Shown: piece after piece, positions 45,620-55,353 of the stretch
How the letters are laid out: the number at the start of each line of letters is the position of its first letter
Numbering within the stretch: the stretch's first letter is position 1
Assembly (NCBI RefSeq): GCF_020687785.1
Contig: NZ_JAJEWI010000010.1
Span: 496,001 to 560,000, forward strand
From: Sphingopyxis yananensis
GTDB lineage: Bacteria > Pseudomonadota > Alphaproteobacteria > Sphingomonadales > Sphingomonadaceae
Direction: 5' to 3'
Length of the DNA stretch: 64,000 bases
Notes under the pieces: model-generated
Database searches by the model: none
What the model saw: the letters and a program-made list of their open reading frames with translations, nothing else
What the model was told of the DNA's origin: nothing
Position numbers and translations under genes: made by a program

Positions 45620-47221
45620 ATGACCATGCAGGGCCGCCCATTGTTGATCACCGATTTGATCGACCATGCCGCGCGGGAACATTTTGGCCGTGAAATTGTC
45701 ACGCGCTGGACCGATGGGCGCGTGTCGCGCAGCAATTGGGGCGAGGTGGGGCATGATGCGCGCCGCTTTGCTGCTGCGTTGACGCGGCTCGGCATGGGGA
45801 AGGGCGACCGCATTGGCACGCTGGCGATGAACCATGGGCATCATTTGGTGAGCTGGTATGGCACGGCGGGGATGGGCGGCATTTTGCACACCATCAACCC
45901 GCGTTTGTTTGACGATCAATTGGTTTACATTATCAACCATGCCGAAGATCGGCTGATTTTTGTGGATGAGACATTTATTCCAATTGTTGAGCGACTGCGC
46001 GATCAATTGCCCAGCGTCGAGCATTTCATTTTGTTCGATGCACCAGCGCGGGATGGCTATTTATCCTATCAGGATTTGATGGACGCCGAGGATGGTAGCT
46101 TTATTTGGGCGGAACTGGATGAGCGCGACCCGATGGGGCTGTGCTATACGTCGGGCACGACGGGCAACCCCAAGGGGGTGATTTATGAGCATCGGTCCAA
46201 TGTGATCCATGCGATTACGGAAATTCAGCCCGATGTGTTTGACTTGGCGAACCGGAGTGTGGTGTTGCCGATTGTGCCGATGTTCCATGCCAATAGCTGG
46301 GGCGTGCCTTATGCCGCCGCGACGGTGGGGGCGAAATTGGTGTTTTCGACCGTCAATGATGCCGCTGTTTTGTGCGATTTGATGCACCAAGAAGGCGTAA
46401 CACACAGTGCGGCGGTACCGACCGTGTGGCTGGCGATGTTTGCCCATATGGATGCCACTGGCATGGATTATGGCAAGTTGAAGCGCGTGTTGATTGGCGG
46501 ATCGGCGGCCCCTCGTTCGATGATTGAGCGCTTTATGAGAGCAGGGGTGGATGTGGGCCATGCATGGGGGATGACGGAAACCAGCCCTGTTGGCACCACC
46601 GGAAAGCGTCCGTGGAATTGGGATGAGATGAGCTTTGACGAGCAAGTCGATGTGGTGAGCCGCCAAGGCTGCCCGCCCTTTGGCGTGATGCTGCGCATTG
46701 TTGACGATGAAGATCAGGTCTTGCCGCGTGATGGGGTGACCAGTGGCCGTTTGCAATGCCGTGGGCCGTGGATCATCCAACGCTATTTTCGTGCGGACGA
46801 GGATGCGACGGATGAGGATGGCTGGTTTGATACCGGTGACGTGGCGGTTATTCACCCTGACGGCGTGATGCAAATTACTGACCGCGCCAAGGATGTGATT
46901 AAATCGGGCGGCGAATGGATTAGCTCGATTGAATTGGAAAATGCTGCGGTGGGTGCGCCAGGGGTGCAAGAAGCGGCGGCGGTGGGCGTGTTCCACCCCA
47001 AATGGGATGAGCGGCCGATTTTGCTGGTTGTGCCCAAGGCCGGCGTGACTGTGGACCCTACGCAGGTGCAGGATTATTTGCGGGATAAAATCGCCAAATG
47101 GTGGATGCCCGATGAGGTTCTTATTGTCGACAGCTTGCCGCATACGGCGACGGGTAAAATTTTGAAGCGGCAGATCCGCGACGATTATAAGGATTATCAG
47201 TTGAAATCGATCAGCGCCTGA
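45620..47221 (+). CDS. Fatty-acyl-CoA ligase (AMP-forming)
   Basis: Activates a carboxylic acid to its CoA thioester through an acyl-AMP (533 residues). The AMP-binding loop is [13 protein letters not shown], the A5 region [11 protein letters not shown], then [15 protein letters not shown] and the C-terminal lysine loop [14 protein letters not shown]. The profile fits medium- to long-chain fatty acid ligases. The ATG at 45620 follows GAGAGG by 8 bases. No other beta-oxidation gene is next to it, but ETF-QO at 52 kb would accept electrons from that pathway. Confidence 0.92.
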   Translation: MTMQGRPLLITDLIDHAAREHFGREIVTRWTDGRVSRSNWGEVGHDARRFAAALTRLGMGKGDRIGTLAMNHGHHLVSWYGTAGMGGILHTINPRLFDDQLVYIINHAEDRLIFVDETFIPIVERLRDQLPSVEHFILFDAPARDGYLSYQDLMDAEDGSFIWAELDERDPMGLCYTSGTTGNPKGVIYEHRSNVIHAITEIQPDVFDLANRSVVLPIVPMFHANSWGVPYAAATVGAKLVFSTVNDAAVLCDLMHQEGVTHSAAVPTVWLAMFAHMDATGMDYGKLKRVLIGGSAAPRSMIERFMRAGVDVGHAWGMTETSPVGTTGKRPWNWDEMSFDEQVDVVSRQGCPPFGVMLRIVDDEDQVLPRDGVTSGRLQCRGPWIIQRYFRADEDATDEDGWFDTGDVAVIHPDGVMQITDRAKDVIKSGGEWISSIELENAAVGAPGVQEAAAVGVFHPKWDERPILLVVPKAGVTVDPTQVQDYLRDKIAKWWMPDEVLIVDSLPHTATGKILKRQIRDDYKDYQLKSISA

Positions 47222-47248
47222 GCGGTGTGATTGAGTGAAATTGATAGG

Positions 47249-47286
47249 AAAGCCGCTGTGCCAGACAAATGGCACGGCGGCTTTTT
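47249..47286 (+). terminator. Rho-independent terminator after acyl-CoA ligase
   Basis: AAAGCCGCTGTGCCA (47249-47263) pairs with TGGCACGGCGGCTTT (47270-47284) with one G-U position and a 6-base loop, followed by TTAT. The A-run on the left also allows use by the convergent radical SAM gene. Confidence 0.88.
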
Positions 47287-47297
47287 ATGTGCGTGGG

Positions 47298-48368
47298 TTA
47301 GAATAGCGACAGTTGGCCGCTCGGGGATGGCGGGGTGAAGAGGTCGCAGCGCAGCGGGGCGAGCGGCGTAATCAGATTATGGCGTTGGCACGCTTTGCGG
47401 ACGCGTTGGCGGATGAGGTCGGCCCAAATTCCGCGACCCTTCATGCGGGTGAAAAAGTCGGACTGATAATCGCGGCCGCCCTGTGTTTCTTGGACAATAT
47501 GCATCACCTTGGCGGCGCGGTCTGGGAAATGCTCGGCCAGCCACGCGCGAAACAGCGGCGCGACTTCGTGGGGCAGGCGCAGCAGGATGGACGAAATGGC
47601 ATGGGCCCCCGCCGATGAAGCGGCAGCAATCAGCGTTTCAATTTCATGATCGGTGATGTCGGGGATGATCGGGGACAGATTGACCTGAACCGGAATGCCC
47701 GCGTCGCGTAGGGCGCGCACCGCCGCGAGGCGGCGCTGTGGATGCGGGGCGCGGGGTTCCAAGCGGCGGGCAAGATCGGCATCCAAGGTGGTGATGGATA
47801 TGGCCACGGCGACCAATTGTTGGTCCGCCATTTGCGCCAACAAATCTATGTCGCGCAGCAGGCGGTCGGATTTGGTGGTGAGATAGAGCGGGTGGCGGGT
47901 TTCTAGCAGGATTTCGAGGATGCTGCGCGTAATGCCCCATTCGCGTTCAGCGGGTTGATAGCCATCTGTATTGGTGCCGATGGCGATGGGCGCGGCGCGG
48001 TAATTGGGTTTGGCCAATTCGGTGCGGAGCAGCGCGGCGGCGCTGGGTTTGGCGAATAAGCGGCTTTCGAAGTCCAAGCCGGGCGAGAGGTCGTGATAGG
48101 CATGGCTGGGGCGCGCATAGCAATAAATACAGCCATGTTCGCAGCCTGCGAATGGATTGATAGAACGGTCAAATCCGATGTCGGGGGATTTGTTGTAGCT
48201 GATGATCGTCTTGGGCTTGAGAAGCGTAACGCTTGTTTTGAGCCGCGGGGGCTCTCCGTCGATCAGGCGTTGTTCGTCCAGCCAATCACCGTCGACTTCC
48301 CGTTCTGGAAGGCCGAAGCGGGAGCTTGTCTTGTTGTGTGCCGCGCCGCGTCCAATATTTGTGACCAT
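47298..48368 (-). CDS. PA0069-type radical SAM protein
   Basis: A 356-residue radical SAM enzyme related to spore photoproduct lyase-like proteins. The cluster motif is GCEHGCIYCYARP (Cys-x3-Cys-x2-Cys) at about residue 75. Other conserved parts are INPFAGCEHGC, DFESRLFAKP, TNTDGYQPAERE and LTTKSDRLLRD. The substrate is unknown; DNA repair is sometimes proposed from the SplB likeness. I start at the ATG 48368 (MVTNIGRGAAHN); the open frame extends another 81 codons but without conservation. Confidence 0.87.
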   Translation of the reverse strand: MVTNIGRGAAHNKTSSRFGLPEREVDGDWLDEQRLIDGEPPRLKTSVTLLKPKTIISYNKSPDIGFDRSINPFAGCEHGCIYCYARPSHAYHDLSPGLDFESRLFAKPSAAALLRTELAKPNYRAAPIAIGTNTDGYQPAEREWGITRSILEILLETRHPLYLTTKSDRLLRDIDLLAQMADQQLVAVAISITTLDADLARRLEPRAPHPQRRLAAVRALRDAGIPVQVNLSPIIPDITDHEIETLIAAASSAGAHAISSILLRLPHEVAPLFRAWLAEHFPDRAAKVMHIVQETQGGRDYQSDFFTRMKGRGIWADLIRQRVRKACQRHNLITPLAPLRCDLFTPPSPSGQLSLF

Positions 48369-48599
48369 GGCGCATTGGAACATATGGGGAACAAATTTAC
48401 AAGGGCGAAAAATTGGATAGAACTTCTGCTCACGACCCAATGTAGGCCATTGACAATGTTTCGGCAGCTGACGAAAAGCGGACATAGCAGAAGGAGGTTT
48501 ATGCGCAGAGGCTTGTGATTTCGACCGTAAATTTGCGGCTTCACTTGGCACCAATATTGGTTGCCAGACCTTTTTGCATATCTCTTCTTTGGAATTCTC

Positions 48600-49052
48600 A
48601 TGAAGAACCACGACGTTGTAATCCGGCCCTATGCGCCGGAACGCGATTTGAAAAAACTGTCCCGCATCTGGCTCGAGGCATCCCTGTTAGCCCATTCTTT
48701 TATCGGCGACCGGCGTTTGCGGGAGCAACGAGTCCTGATTGAAGATCAATACCTACCCAATGCCGAGACATGGGTGGCATGTGTGGGTGGCCAGCCCTGC
48801 GGCTTCATCAGCCTGCTCGGCACCTTCGTTGGCGGAATTTTCGTTTCTCCCGACCGGCAAGGGCTTGGCATCGGACGTCAGCTCATCTCTCACGCACTGA
48901 ACCTGAAAGGGAACCTTGAGCTTGAGGTTTACACCGCCAATCAGCAGGCAGTAGATTTCTATGCTGGGCTCGGCTTTCAAGAGCTGTCACGCCGTCCTTT
49001 TGATGATGAAGGCTACGCTTTCGAAAATGCACGTTTGCGCTTGATCGGCTAA
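48600..49052 (+). CDS. GNAT family N-acetyltransferase, atypical codon use
   Basis: A 150-residue acetyltransferase, YjaB-like. The acetyl-CoA motif is VGGIFVSPDRQGLGIGRQLI at about 80-100, followed by LEVYTANQQAVDFYAGLGF. Leucine codons are mixed (CTG 7, CTC 4, TTG 4, CTT 3, CTA 1, TTA 1 by my count), unlike the TTG/CTG-dominated neighbours. It is flanked by about 230 bases of gene-free DNA on each side. This suggests recent gain. The substrate is unknown. A hairpin (49059-49066 with 49078-49085) follows. Confidence 0.85.
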   Translation: MKNHDVVIRPYAPERDLKKLSRIWLEASLLAHSFIGDRRLREQRVLIEDQYLPNAETWVACVGGQPCGFISLLGTFVGGIFVSPDRQGLGIGRQLISHALNLKGNLELEVYTANQQAVDFYAGLGFQELSRRPFDDEGYAFENARLRLIG

Positions 49053-49058
49053 TAGTTC

Positions 49059-49085
49059 GTCGGGCGGCAACTACTGTCGCCCGAC
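49059..49085 (+). terminator. Hairpin after the GNAT gene
   Basis: GTCGGGCG (49059-49066) and CGCCCGAC (49078-49085) form a perfect 8-bp stem with an 11-base loop, followed by TGACATTTTG. The U-tract is weak. Confidence 0.55.
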
Positions 49086-49292
49086 TGACATTTTGACCGT
49101 TGGAAAACCAAAAACTGCCAGTCCGGTTCCCACCCCAAATAAGACATTTGATCAAAATATTGGCGGGACAAGGCGGTTAGTCGCTTGAGTCAACTTGTCC
49201 ATGCGCCGGATTGTCGCCGCCTTCTCGTAGCCGATGGGGCTGACGGGCGATGGTAGAAGCTGATCTTGGAGAGGTTGTGCGTTGCGGCGACG

Positions 49293-51068
49293 CTAGCGGC
49301 GGGAGGCGGCGGCGTCGGTTAGGCGGGTGCCGCCGCGTTGGTCGGGGAAACGGGGCCAGTCGCCGCGTGCCAAGGCTTCGCGGCTGTCGGATTTTTTGCC
49401 TTGCTGGGCTTCGTACATCCAATAGTTGCGCAGCACGATGGCGACATAGCCGCGCGTTTCCCAATAAGGGATGCTTTCCATATAGAGCAGCGGGTCGCCT
49501 TGGTCGCGGATTTCGCTTTGCCAGCGGGCGATGGGGGCGGGGCCCGCGTTATAAGCGGCAATGACCTTGGGCAATTGGCCGCCCGTAGACGGGTCGCGGC
49601 TGAGGTGCTGGAGGTAGCTTTGGCCCAATTCCATATTCACAGATGGGCTTTTGAGGTCGTTGACATTGACGCCAATGCTTTGCCAGCGGGCGACGTCGCG
49701 GGCGGTACCGGGGCGCACTTGCATCAAGCCTTGTGCGCCAGCGGGGCTAACGGCGGCGCGTTGGAAGCGGCTTTCTTGGAGGGTGTGGGCATAGACCAGC
49801 GCGGGGTCGACTTTCCAGCCGGATGAGGGTTGCCAATTGGGCTGGGGATAGCGGGCCGAGGCCGCGATGGGGCGGCCGCCCGGTGTGTTATGGGCCAAGA
49901 AAAGCTGGGTTTCGGGTAGGTTGAGCGCGCTGACCATCGCCAGCAATTGTGGATGGTCTTCGGCCCTGCCGATGCGGGCCTGATGCCGGATGAGGTCGTC
50001 GGCATATTTATCCTCGTCCAATTCGGTCATCGCGATGGCGGCGCGGATATTGGGCAAGTCGTTGAGGGCGCGCCATGCTTGGCGGTCGGCGCGCAGATGT
50101 TCTTGCTGGCGGGTCGGTTCGACAGCCAGAGCTTCGATGGCTAGCAATCCGTAAAAGGTTTCTTCGTTGGCGGCGGCCATGCGTAGGCGGTTTTGGACAC
50201 TGGCAGGGTCGCCAATCGCGATGGCGGCGCGGGCGGCCCAATAATGGCCAGCGGCGCGGATTTCGCTGTCGCGGCCTTGGCGGGCGACTTGGTCGAAAGC
50301 GAGGGCGGCGGTGCGATAATCCTTGAGACGCCATGACGCCAGCGCCTTGACCCACGCAGCTTGGGCGGCCCATGCGCTGCGCCCTTCGGCGGCGGGATAA
50401 GCCAAGCGCAGCGCGTTGGCATCGTCATTTTCGATATAATAGGACCATGCGATTTTCTGTTGCCATTCTTCGCGGGCATCGGGGGTGAGGCGATCCGCGA
50501 CGGCTTGATAGAGGGCCTCGGCGCCAGCAGGGTCGTCATTTTTGATGCGGTCAGGGATGGTAACGGACAGGCTGGCCGAGACGGGGTCGCTTTTGGCGGT
50601 TTCGGCGTTGAGGCGGCGCGGTGCGCTGCCCGCCCATGTCAGGCGGCCTGCGTTGGGCAGCATCGGCACATCCGTCGCGCCGCGCCGCGAGGCCAGAGTG
50701 GCGAGACGCTGGGCTTGGGGAAGCTGGGGGCTGCGGCCCAAAATGGGCATGATGTCCGCCACTTCGGCGCGGGGGCTGTTGGCGGCGAGCAGAAGTTCGG
50801 CGCGCAGGAAATCGTCCAATGGGCCGTTTTGCGCATTGGCGAGCAGGGATTTGGCTTCGTCCCAGCGTTGGCTGCGAATGGCGGCCATGACCATTTGGTA
50901 GAATTGCCGTTCGCGGGCGTCGAGGATGCGCGGGGCGGATTGCTGGTTAAGATTAAAGCCGGCGGCGCGGTCGGCGCTGCTGTTCGCGGAGGCGGACGTG
51001 GCGGTCGCCGTGCCAAGAAGCAGGCCGATGGCCGTAAGCCCTGCCGCCGAGATTGTTCGTATCGCCAT
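49293..51068 (-). CDS. slt: Periplasmic soluble lytic transglycosylase
   Basis: Cleaves peptidoglycan between MurNAc and GlcNAc with anhydro ring formation (591 residues). A signal peptide (about 1-28, GLTAIGLLLGTATATSASA) is followed by a long helical superhelix (about 50-410) and a C-terminal SLT domain with catalytic Glu in HTLQESRF, GAQGLMQV, and AAYNAGP. This is the Slt70-like layout. Its products would feed NagZ-type recycling. It lies 3 bases after the stop of the uracil-DNA glycosylase-like gene on the same strand. Confidence 0.92.
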   Translation of the reverse strand: MAIRTISAAGLTAIGLLLGTATATSASANSSADRAAGFNLNQQSAPRILDARERQFYQMVMAAIRSQRWDEAKSLLANAQNGPLDDFLRAELLLAANSPRAEVADIMPILGRSPQLPQAQRLATLASRRGATDVPMLPNAGRLTWAGSAPRRLNAETAKSDPVSASLSVTIPDRIKNDDPAGAEALYQAVADRLTPDAREEWQQKIAWSYYIENDDANALRLAYPAAEGRSAWAAQAAWVKALASWRLKDYRTAALAFDQVARQGRDSEIRAAGHYWAARAAIAIGDPASVQNRLRMAAANEETFYGLLAIEALAVEPTRQQEHLRADRQAWRALNDLPNIRAAIAMTELDEDKYADDLIRHQARIGRAEDHPQLLAMVSALNLPETQLFLAHNTPGGRPIAASARYPQPNWQPSSGWKVDPALVYAHTLQESRFQRAAVSPAGAQGLMQVRPGTARDVARWQSIGVNVNDLKSPSVNMELGQSYLQHLSRDPSTGGQLPKVIAAYNAGPAPIARWQSEIRDQGDPLLYMESIPYWETRGYVAIVLRNYWMYEAQQGKKSDSREALARGDWPRFPDQRGGTRLTDAAASRR

Positions 51069-51071
51069 TGA

Positions 51072-51848
51072 TCAAATCCTGTCGCTGAACAGTTTCAAAC
51101 TGTCCCAAGCCGCCGCCTTTTGAGCAGGGCGATTTAACAATATGGCAGGGTGCGGTACTGCCACGGTCGCTATATTGCCGTCATTGATACAGACTTCCAG
51201 TGTTTTTCCACGGGCGGCTGTCAGGCTATGTTGCGTCATGATGCGCGTAATGTCTGGCCCTAGCAGCAAAATATGCTGGGGCCGGGCCAGTTGGATGTGG
51301 TGCCGCATCAAGCGTTCCAGTTCCGGCAGGTCGCGCGCGCTGCATCGCCCGCCAGCGGGGCGGGTGATCGCCATGGTCGCCAGATAGCAATCGTCACGGG
51401 TGAGGCCGATGGCCCGCAGCATCCGGTCCAGAAGCAAGCCCATGTCCCCGCAATATAGGGCACCGGTTTGTTGGCATTCCGGTTCGGGCCAAGCGGCGAT
51501 GACCATCAATTTGGCCCCGACTTGGCCCACGGGGAGCACCCGATTGCCGTCCCAATGGGTGCCGGGAACATGGTCGTCAGAGGCCAGCCATTGCTGGAAC
51601 TCGGGCCATGTTGACGGAAAAACGACCGGTTCATTGGTTGCTTTTTCTGTCGGAGCGGATTTTTTCTGAAGAATTTCGGGAAGAGCAACCGGTGTCGCTT
51701 CGGGCGCGGGGGCCGCTTGGCTGTTTGGGGGCGCATTGTCGTTTAGCGCCTTGTTAACAGGGCGAGCATCCAGCCAGCCAGCAGGGCTTTCGCCGACAAG
51801 CGCATCGACGCCCGCCAGTGACCACCAGTGAATATAGCTATATGCCAT
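51072..51848 (-). CDS. Uracil-DNA glycosylase superfamily protein, divergent
   Basis: A 258-residue protein whose C-terminal part (about 85-258) has the UDG-superfamily order: a motif 1 region KLMVIAAWPEPEC, GDMGLLLDRMLRAIGL, DCYLATMAITRPAGGR, LLLGPDITRIM, and a motif 2-like VPHPAILLNRP. The usual GEAPG/ED acidic motif 1 reads AWPEPE, and the CxxC pair for the 4Fe-4S cluster of type 4 enzymes is missing at the N-terminus. The first 80 residues are low complexity. It may be a weak or altered glycosylase. An ATG at 51872 is an alternative start. Confidence 0.75.
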   Translation of the reverse strand: MAYSYIHWWSLAGVDALVGESPAGWLDARPVNKALNDNAPPNSQAAPAPEATPVALPEILQKKSAPTEKATNEPVVFPSTWPEFQQWLASDDHVPGTHWDGNRVLPVGQVGAKLMVIAAWPEPECQQTGALYCGDMGLLLDRMLRAIGLTRDDCYLATMAITRPAGGRCSARDLPELERLMRHHIQLARPQHILLLGPDITRIMTQHSLTAARGKTLEVCINDGNIATVAVPHPAILLNRPAQKAAAWDSLKLFSDRI

Positions 51849-51994
51849 CGAAGAAATATTAGGCCCACCCATGCGAAATATGCAAACACCCTGTTGACGA
51901 CACCGTCAATTGGCGGGCATCGCGTTTCATGACAAGATGAGCGTCACTTACGATGATATGATGACGCGGGGACGGCATGGAAAGGTGACAGACA

Positions 51995-53650
51995 GTGGTT
52001 GAACGGGAATCGATGCCCTATGATGTGGTGATCGTTGGTGCTGGTCCGGCAGGACTTTCCGCAGCGATCCGCCTGAAGCAATTGGCAAATGAGGCTGGCA
52101 GCGAGCTGTCGGTCTGTGTGCTGGAAAAGGGTTCCGAAGTCGGTGCCCACATATTGTCGGGGGCGGTTATTGACCCGCGTTCGCTGGATGAACTGATTCC
52201 CGATTGGCGGGAACAGGGCTGTCCGCTGGCGGAAGTGGCGGTCAATGATAATCAGCACTGGGTTTTGACGGCCAAGAAAAAGCTGTCGGTGCCGCATTTT
52301 GTGACGCCTGGCTTTATGCACAACAAGGGCACCTATACGGGTAGCCTTGGCAATTTATGCCGTTGGTTGGCGGAGCAGGCCGAGGGGCTGGGCGTGGAAA
52401 TTTTCCCCGGATTTGCCGCAGCGGAAATTTTATACCATGACGATGGGTCCGTGAAGGGCGTTGCCACCGGTGATATGGGTATTGCCCGTGATGGCACCCA
52501 CAAGGGCGATTATGCGCCTGGGTTGGAATTGCATGCGAAATATACCTTCTTTGCAGAGGGTGTGCGCGGCCATTTGACCAAGATGCTGAAGCCGCAGTTC
52601 CAATTGGACGCGGATTGCGAGCCGCAGGTTTATGGTATTGGTATCAAGGAATTGTGGGACATTGATCCTGCCCTGCATGCGCCGGGCCGTGTGATCCACA
52701 CCCAAGGATGGCCGCTGGACCAACATGCCAATGGCGGCGGTTTCCTGTATCATCAGGCCAATGGTCAGGTGGCCTTGGGCTTTGTGACATGGTTGAATTA
52801 TCGCAACCCGCATATTTCGCCATTCCAAGAAATGCAGAAATGGAAAACCCACCCTGAAATCGCCAAGATTTTGAAGGGCGGTAAGCGCATTTCTTATGGT
52901 GCCCGCGCGATTAGCGATGGTGGATATCAATCGGTTCCGCATTTGGCGTTCCCCGGCGGTGCGCTGATCGGTGACACGGCTGGTTTCTTGAACGTGCCGC
53001 GCATCAAGGGTACGCATACGGCGATGAAGTCGGGCATGATGGCCGCTGAAGCGGCCTTTGCTGCCGTAACAGCGGGCCGGACCAGCGATGTTCTGAGCGC
53101 TTATCAGGATGCTTATGACGAAAGCTGGGTCAAGAAAGAGCTGAGCGTGGTGCGCAACGTGTTGCCGCTGGTCGAAAAATATGGCGACTTGGCGGGGACG
53201 ATGTTGAGCGGCATCACCATGTGGCTGGAGAATTTCGGCATCAAATTGCCGTTCACCATGAAGCATCATCCCGACAATACAACGCTGTATCGCGCGGATA
53301 TGATGCCCAAGCCCGATTATCCCAAGGCGGATGGCGTGTTGACCTTTGATCGCTTGTCGTCGGTGTTCTTGTCGAACACCAACCATGAGGAAGATCAGCC
53401 GGTTCACCTTCAGTTGAAGGACCCGTCCATTCCGGTGGAATATAATTTGCCGATGTATGACGAACCAGCACAGCGTTATTGCCCCGCTGGCGTCTATGAA
53501 ATTGTTGGTCAGGAAGAAGGCGATCCACGTCTTGTTATCAACGCACAAAATTGCGTCCATTGTAAAACTTGTGACATCAAGGACCCAACACAGAATATTA
53601 ATTGGGTTACGCCAGAAGGCGGCGGTGGTCCCAATTATCCGAACATGTAA
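51995..53650 (+). CDS. etfD: Electron transfer flavoprotein-ubiquinone oxidoreductase
   Basis: Inner-membrane-associated flavoprotein (551 residues) that passes electrons from reduced ETF to ubiquinone, linking acyl-CoA dehydrogenases to respiration. The FAD fold is VVIVGAGPAGLSAAIRL; the 4Fe-4S cysteines are in RYCPAGVYEI and NCVHCKTCDIKDPTQNINW. The quinone-binding central part includes GYQSVPHLAFPGG. GTG at 51995 or ATG at 52013 could start it. No etfAB is adjacent. The symbol follows usage in some genomes. Confidence 0.96.
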   Translation: MVERESMPYDVVIVGAGPAGLSAAIRLKQLANEAGSELSVCVLEKGSEVGAHILSGAVIDPRSLDELIPDWREQGCPLAEVAVNDNQHWVLTAKKKLSVPHFVTPGFMHNKGTYTGSLGNLCRWLAEQAEGLGVEIFPGFAAAEILYHDDGSVKGVATGDMGIARDGTHKGDYAPGLELHAKYTFFAEGVRGHLTKMLKPQFQLDADCEPQVYGIGIKELWDIDPALHAPGRVIHTQGWPLDQHANGGGFLYHQANGQVALGFVTWLNYRNPHISPFQEMQKWKTHPEIAKILKGGKRISYGARAISDGGYQSVPHLAFPGGALIGDTAGFLNVPRIKGTHTAMKSGMMAAEAAFAAVTAGRTSDVLSAYQDAYDESWVKKELSVVRNVLPLVEKYGDLAGTMLSGITMWLENFGIKLPFTMKHHPDNTTLYRADMMPKPDYPKADGVLTFDRLSSVFLSNTNHEEDQPVHLQLKDPSIPVEYNLPMYDEPAQRYCPAGVYEIVGQEEGDPRLVINAQNCVHCKTCDIKDPTQNINWVTPEGGGGPNYPNM

Positions 53651-53672
53651 GCCGCGCGCACTTTACGGATGG

Positions 53673-55328
53673 ATGGCGGTTGCCGCGGCGGGGGTGATTT
53701 TATTCCCCGTCGCGGCTTCGGCTGCAAATGTGCCCGTGGATGTGGACCGCGCGGCGCTGGGCGCGTTGGTGGCTGCCGAACTGGCCGAGCAGGAGGGCGA
53801 CGCCCGCCGCGCATTGGCCGAGTGGGAACGCTTGGCGGTGTTGGTGCCGGACCTGCCAGATCTGCAAGAAAATATGATGTATCAGGCGCTTGCGGCTGGT
53901 GATTATGTTTCGGCAGAAAGATATGCGGCATCGCTTTGGAAAAGCGGAAATGTTTTGATTGATGCGCGAGTGGTTTTGTTGACCGCCGCGATCAAAAAGC
54001 AAGATTGGAAAAGCGCCGACCAGTTGACGGTTGAGGCGTTGGATGACCCGCAAAAACGCGAGTGGGAGCGCATGTTTGCGCCCATTTTGCGCGGCTGGAT
54101 TGCGGTGGGGCGCAAGGACCGTGCGGGCGTTGTGGCGGCCATGCCCAAGGACCGCAACATTGTGCATCCGTCGATGCGGGCGCATGAAGGGTTGATGTTG
54201 TTGGCGCTGGGCGACAAGCGCGGCGCGGCCGAGGTTGCGGCGGCGCTGCGGCCATCGGATCGCATCAGCCAATTGGCGGCGGCGCAATTGGTCATCGAAT
54301 TGCGCGCGGCGAAGTTGGTCGACGAGGCCGAAAGCCTGAGGCTGCGGGTGCCGATTATGGACCCTGCGGCGCATGACCCATCGCAAATGTTACCGGAACG
54401 GCGCGTGAGAACCGCGGCCGCGGGCGTCGCGAGTTGGTTTGCGCCCATGGCGGCAAGCTTTAGCCGCGTGGCGGATATGCCATCGCCCTTTGGCGAGACA
54501 TTGGCGCGGTCGGCCGTGGAATTGGCACCGGAACATATGGGCGCGCGCCTGACCTTGGCCGAGGATTTGCGGTCGCTGAGCCGGTTTCAAGATGCGTTGC
54601 GGGTGCTGACGGTGAAGGGACCTGTTCCGCCCTTGATGCATTTGGTCCGTGCCGAAGTTTTGCTGGAGATGGGTGATGAGCGCGCGGCCATGCAAGCGGC
54701 CGACTTGGCGGTGGCCAGCCCCAATGTTGGGCGTGATTTGCTGGTGCGGCACACGGATTTTGTACGCAAATTGGGCGATCCGGCGAAAAGTGATCAGGCG
54801 CTGAGCCGATTGCTGGCAAATTTGACGGCCACGGGCGATGAGCCGCAGTTGGAAGCACTGATTTTGGTGGCTCTGGCGGATTTGCGGTTGAAAAATCAGC
54901 CGTGGGACGATGTTTATCCCTTGGTCGAGCGAGCGGTGGCTTTGGCCCCCAATGATGCATCCGTGCTGAATTTTGCGGGATATTCGGCCATTGAACGGCG
55001 CAAGGACTTAAATCAATCGCTGAAGATGATTGCCAAAGCGGCTGAATTGGAACCGACAAATGCGAGCATTATCGATTCCTTGGGCTGGGCTTATCATCTG
55101 TTAGGGCAGCATGAGGAAGCGGTTCCCTTGTTGGAGCAGGCATGGCGCGGACAAAGCGGCAATGCGGTGATTGGCGAGCATTTGGGCGATGCCTATTGGA
55201 TTGTCGGACGCCGGTTTGAAGCGCGCAACATGTGGCGGGCGGCAGATTTTCTGGCCGATGCCGATATGCGGGGCCGCTTGGAAGCCAAATTGCGCGATGG
55301 ATTGACGGCGGAAACGGCCGCGCCATGA
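53673..55328 (+). CDS. Exported TPR-repeat protein
   Basis: A 551-residue protein with an N-terminal signal peptide (about 1-20, MAVAAAGVILFPVAASAA) and TPR-like helical repeats over most of its length. The clearest repeats are near the C-terminus: LNFAGYSAIERRKDLNQSLK, then IIDSLGWAYHLLGQHEEAVP and GEHLGDAYWIVGRRFEA. This layout occurs in periplasmic or outer-membrane assembly proteins of alphaproteobacteria next to ispE. It begins 22 bases after the ETF-QO stop and precedes ispE by 25 bases. Its binding partner is not known. Confidence 0.85.
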   Translation: MAVAAAGVILFPVAASAANVPVDVDRAALGALVAAELAEQEGDARRALAEWERLAVLVPDLPDLQENMMYQALAAGDYVSAERYAASLWKSGNVLIDARVVLLTAAIKKQDWKSADQLTVEALDDPQKREWERMFAPILRGWIAVGRKDRAGVVAAMPKDRNIVHPSMRAHEGLMLLALGDKRGAAEVAAALRPSDRISQLAAAQLVIELRAAKLVDEAESLRLRVPIMDPAAHDPSQMLPERRVRTAAAGVASWFAPMAASFSRVADMPSPFGETLARSAVELAPEHMGARLTLAEDLRSLSRFQDALRVLTVKGPVPPLMHLVRAEVLLEMGDERAAMQAADLAVASPNVGRDLLVRHTDFVRKLGDPAKSDQALSRLLANLTATGDEPQLEALILVALADLRLKNQPWDDVYPLVERAVALAPNDASVLNFAGYSAIERRKDLNQSLKMIAKAAELEPTNASIIDSLGWAYHLLGQHEEAVPLLEQAWRGQSGNAVIGEHLGDAYWIVGRRFEARNMWRAADFLADADMRGRLEAKLRDGLTAETAAP

Positions 55329-55353
55329 CGGGCTTGGCCAAAAGGATGGCGGC

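Noticed and set aside
53457-53672. N-terminal extension of the TPR gene into the ETF-QO gene
   Set aside because: The extension is read out of frame through the iron-sulfur region of ETF-QO; the ATG at 53673 gives a normal signal peptide.
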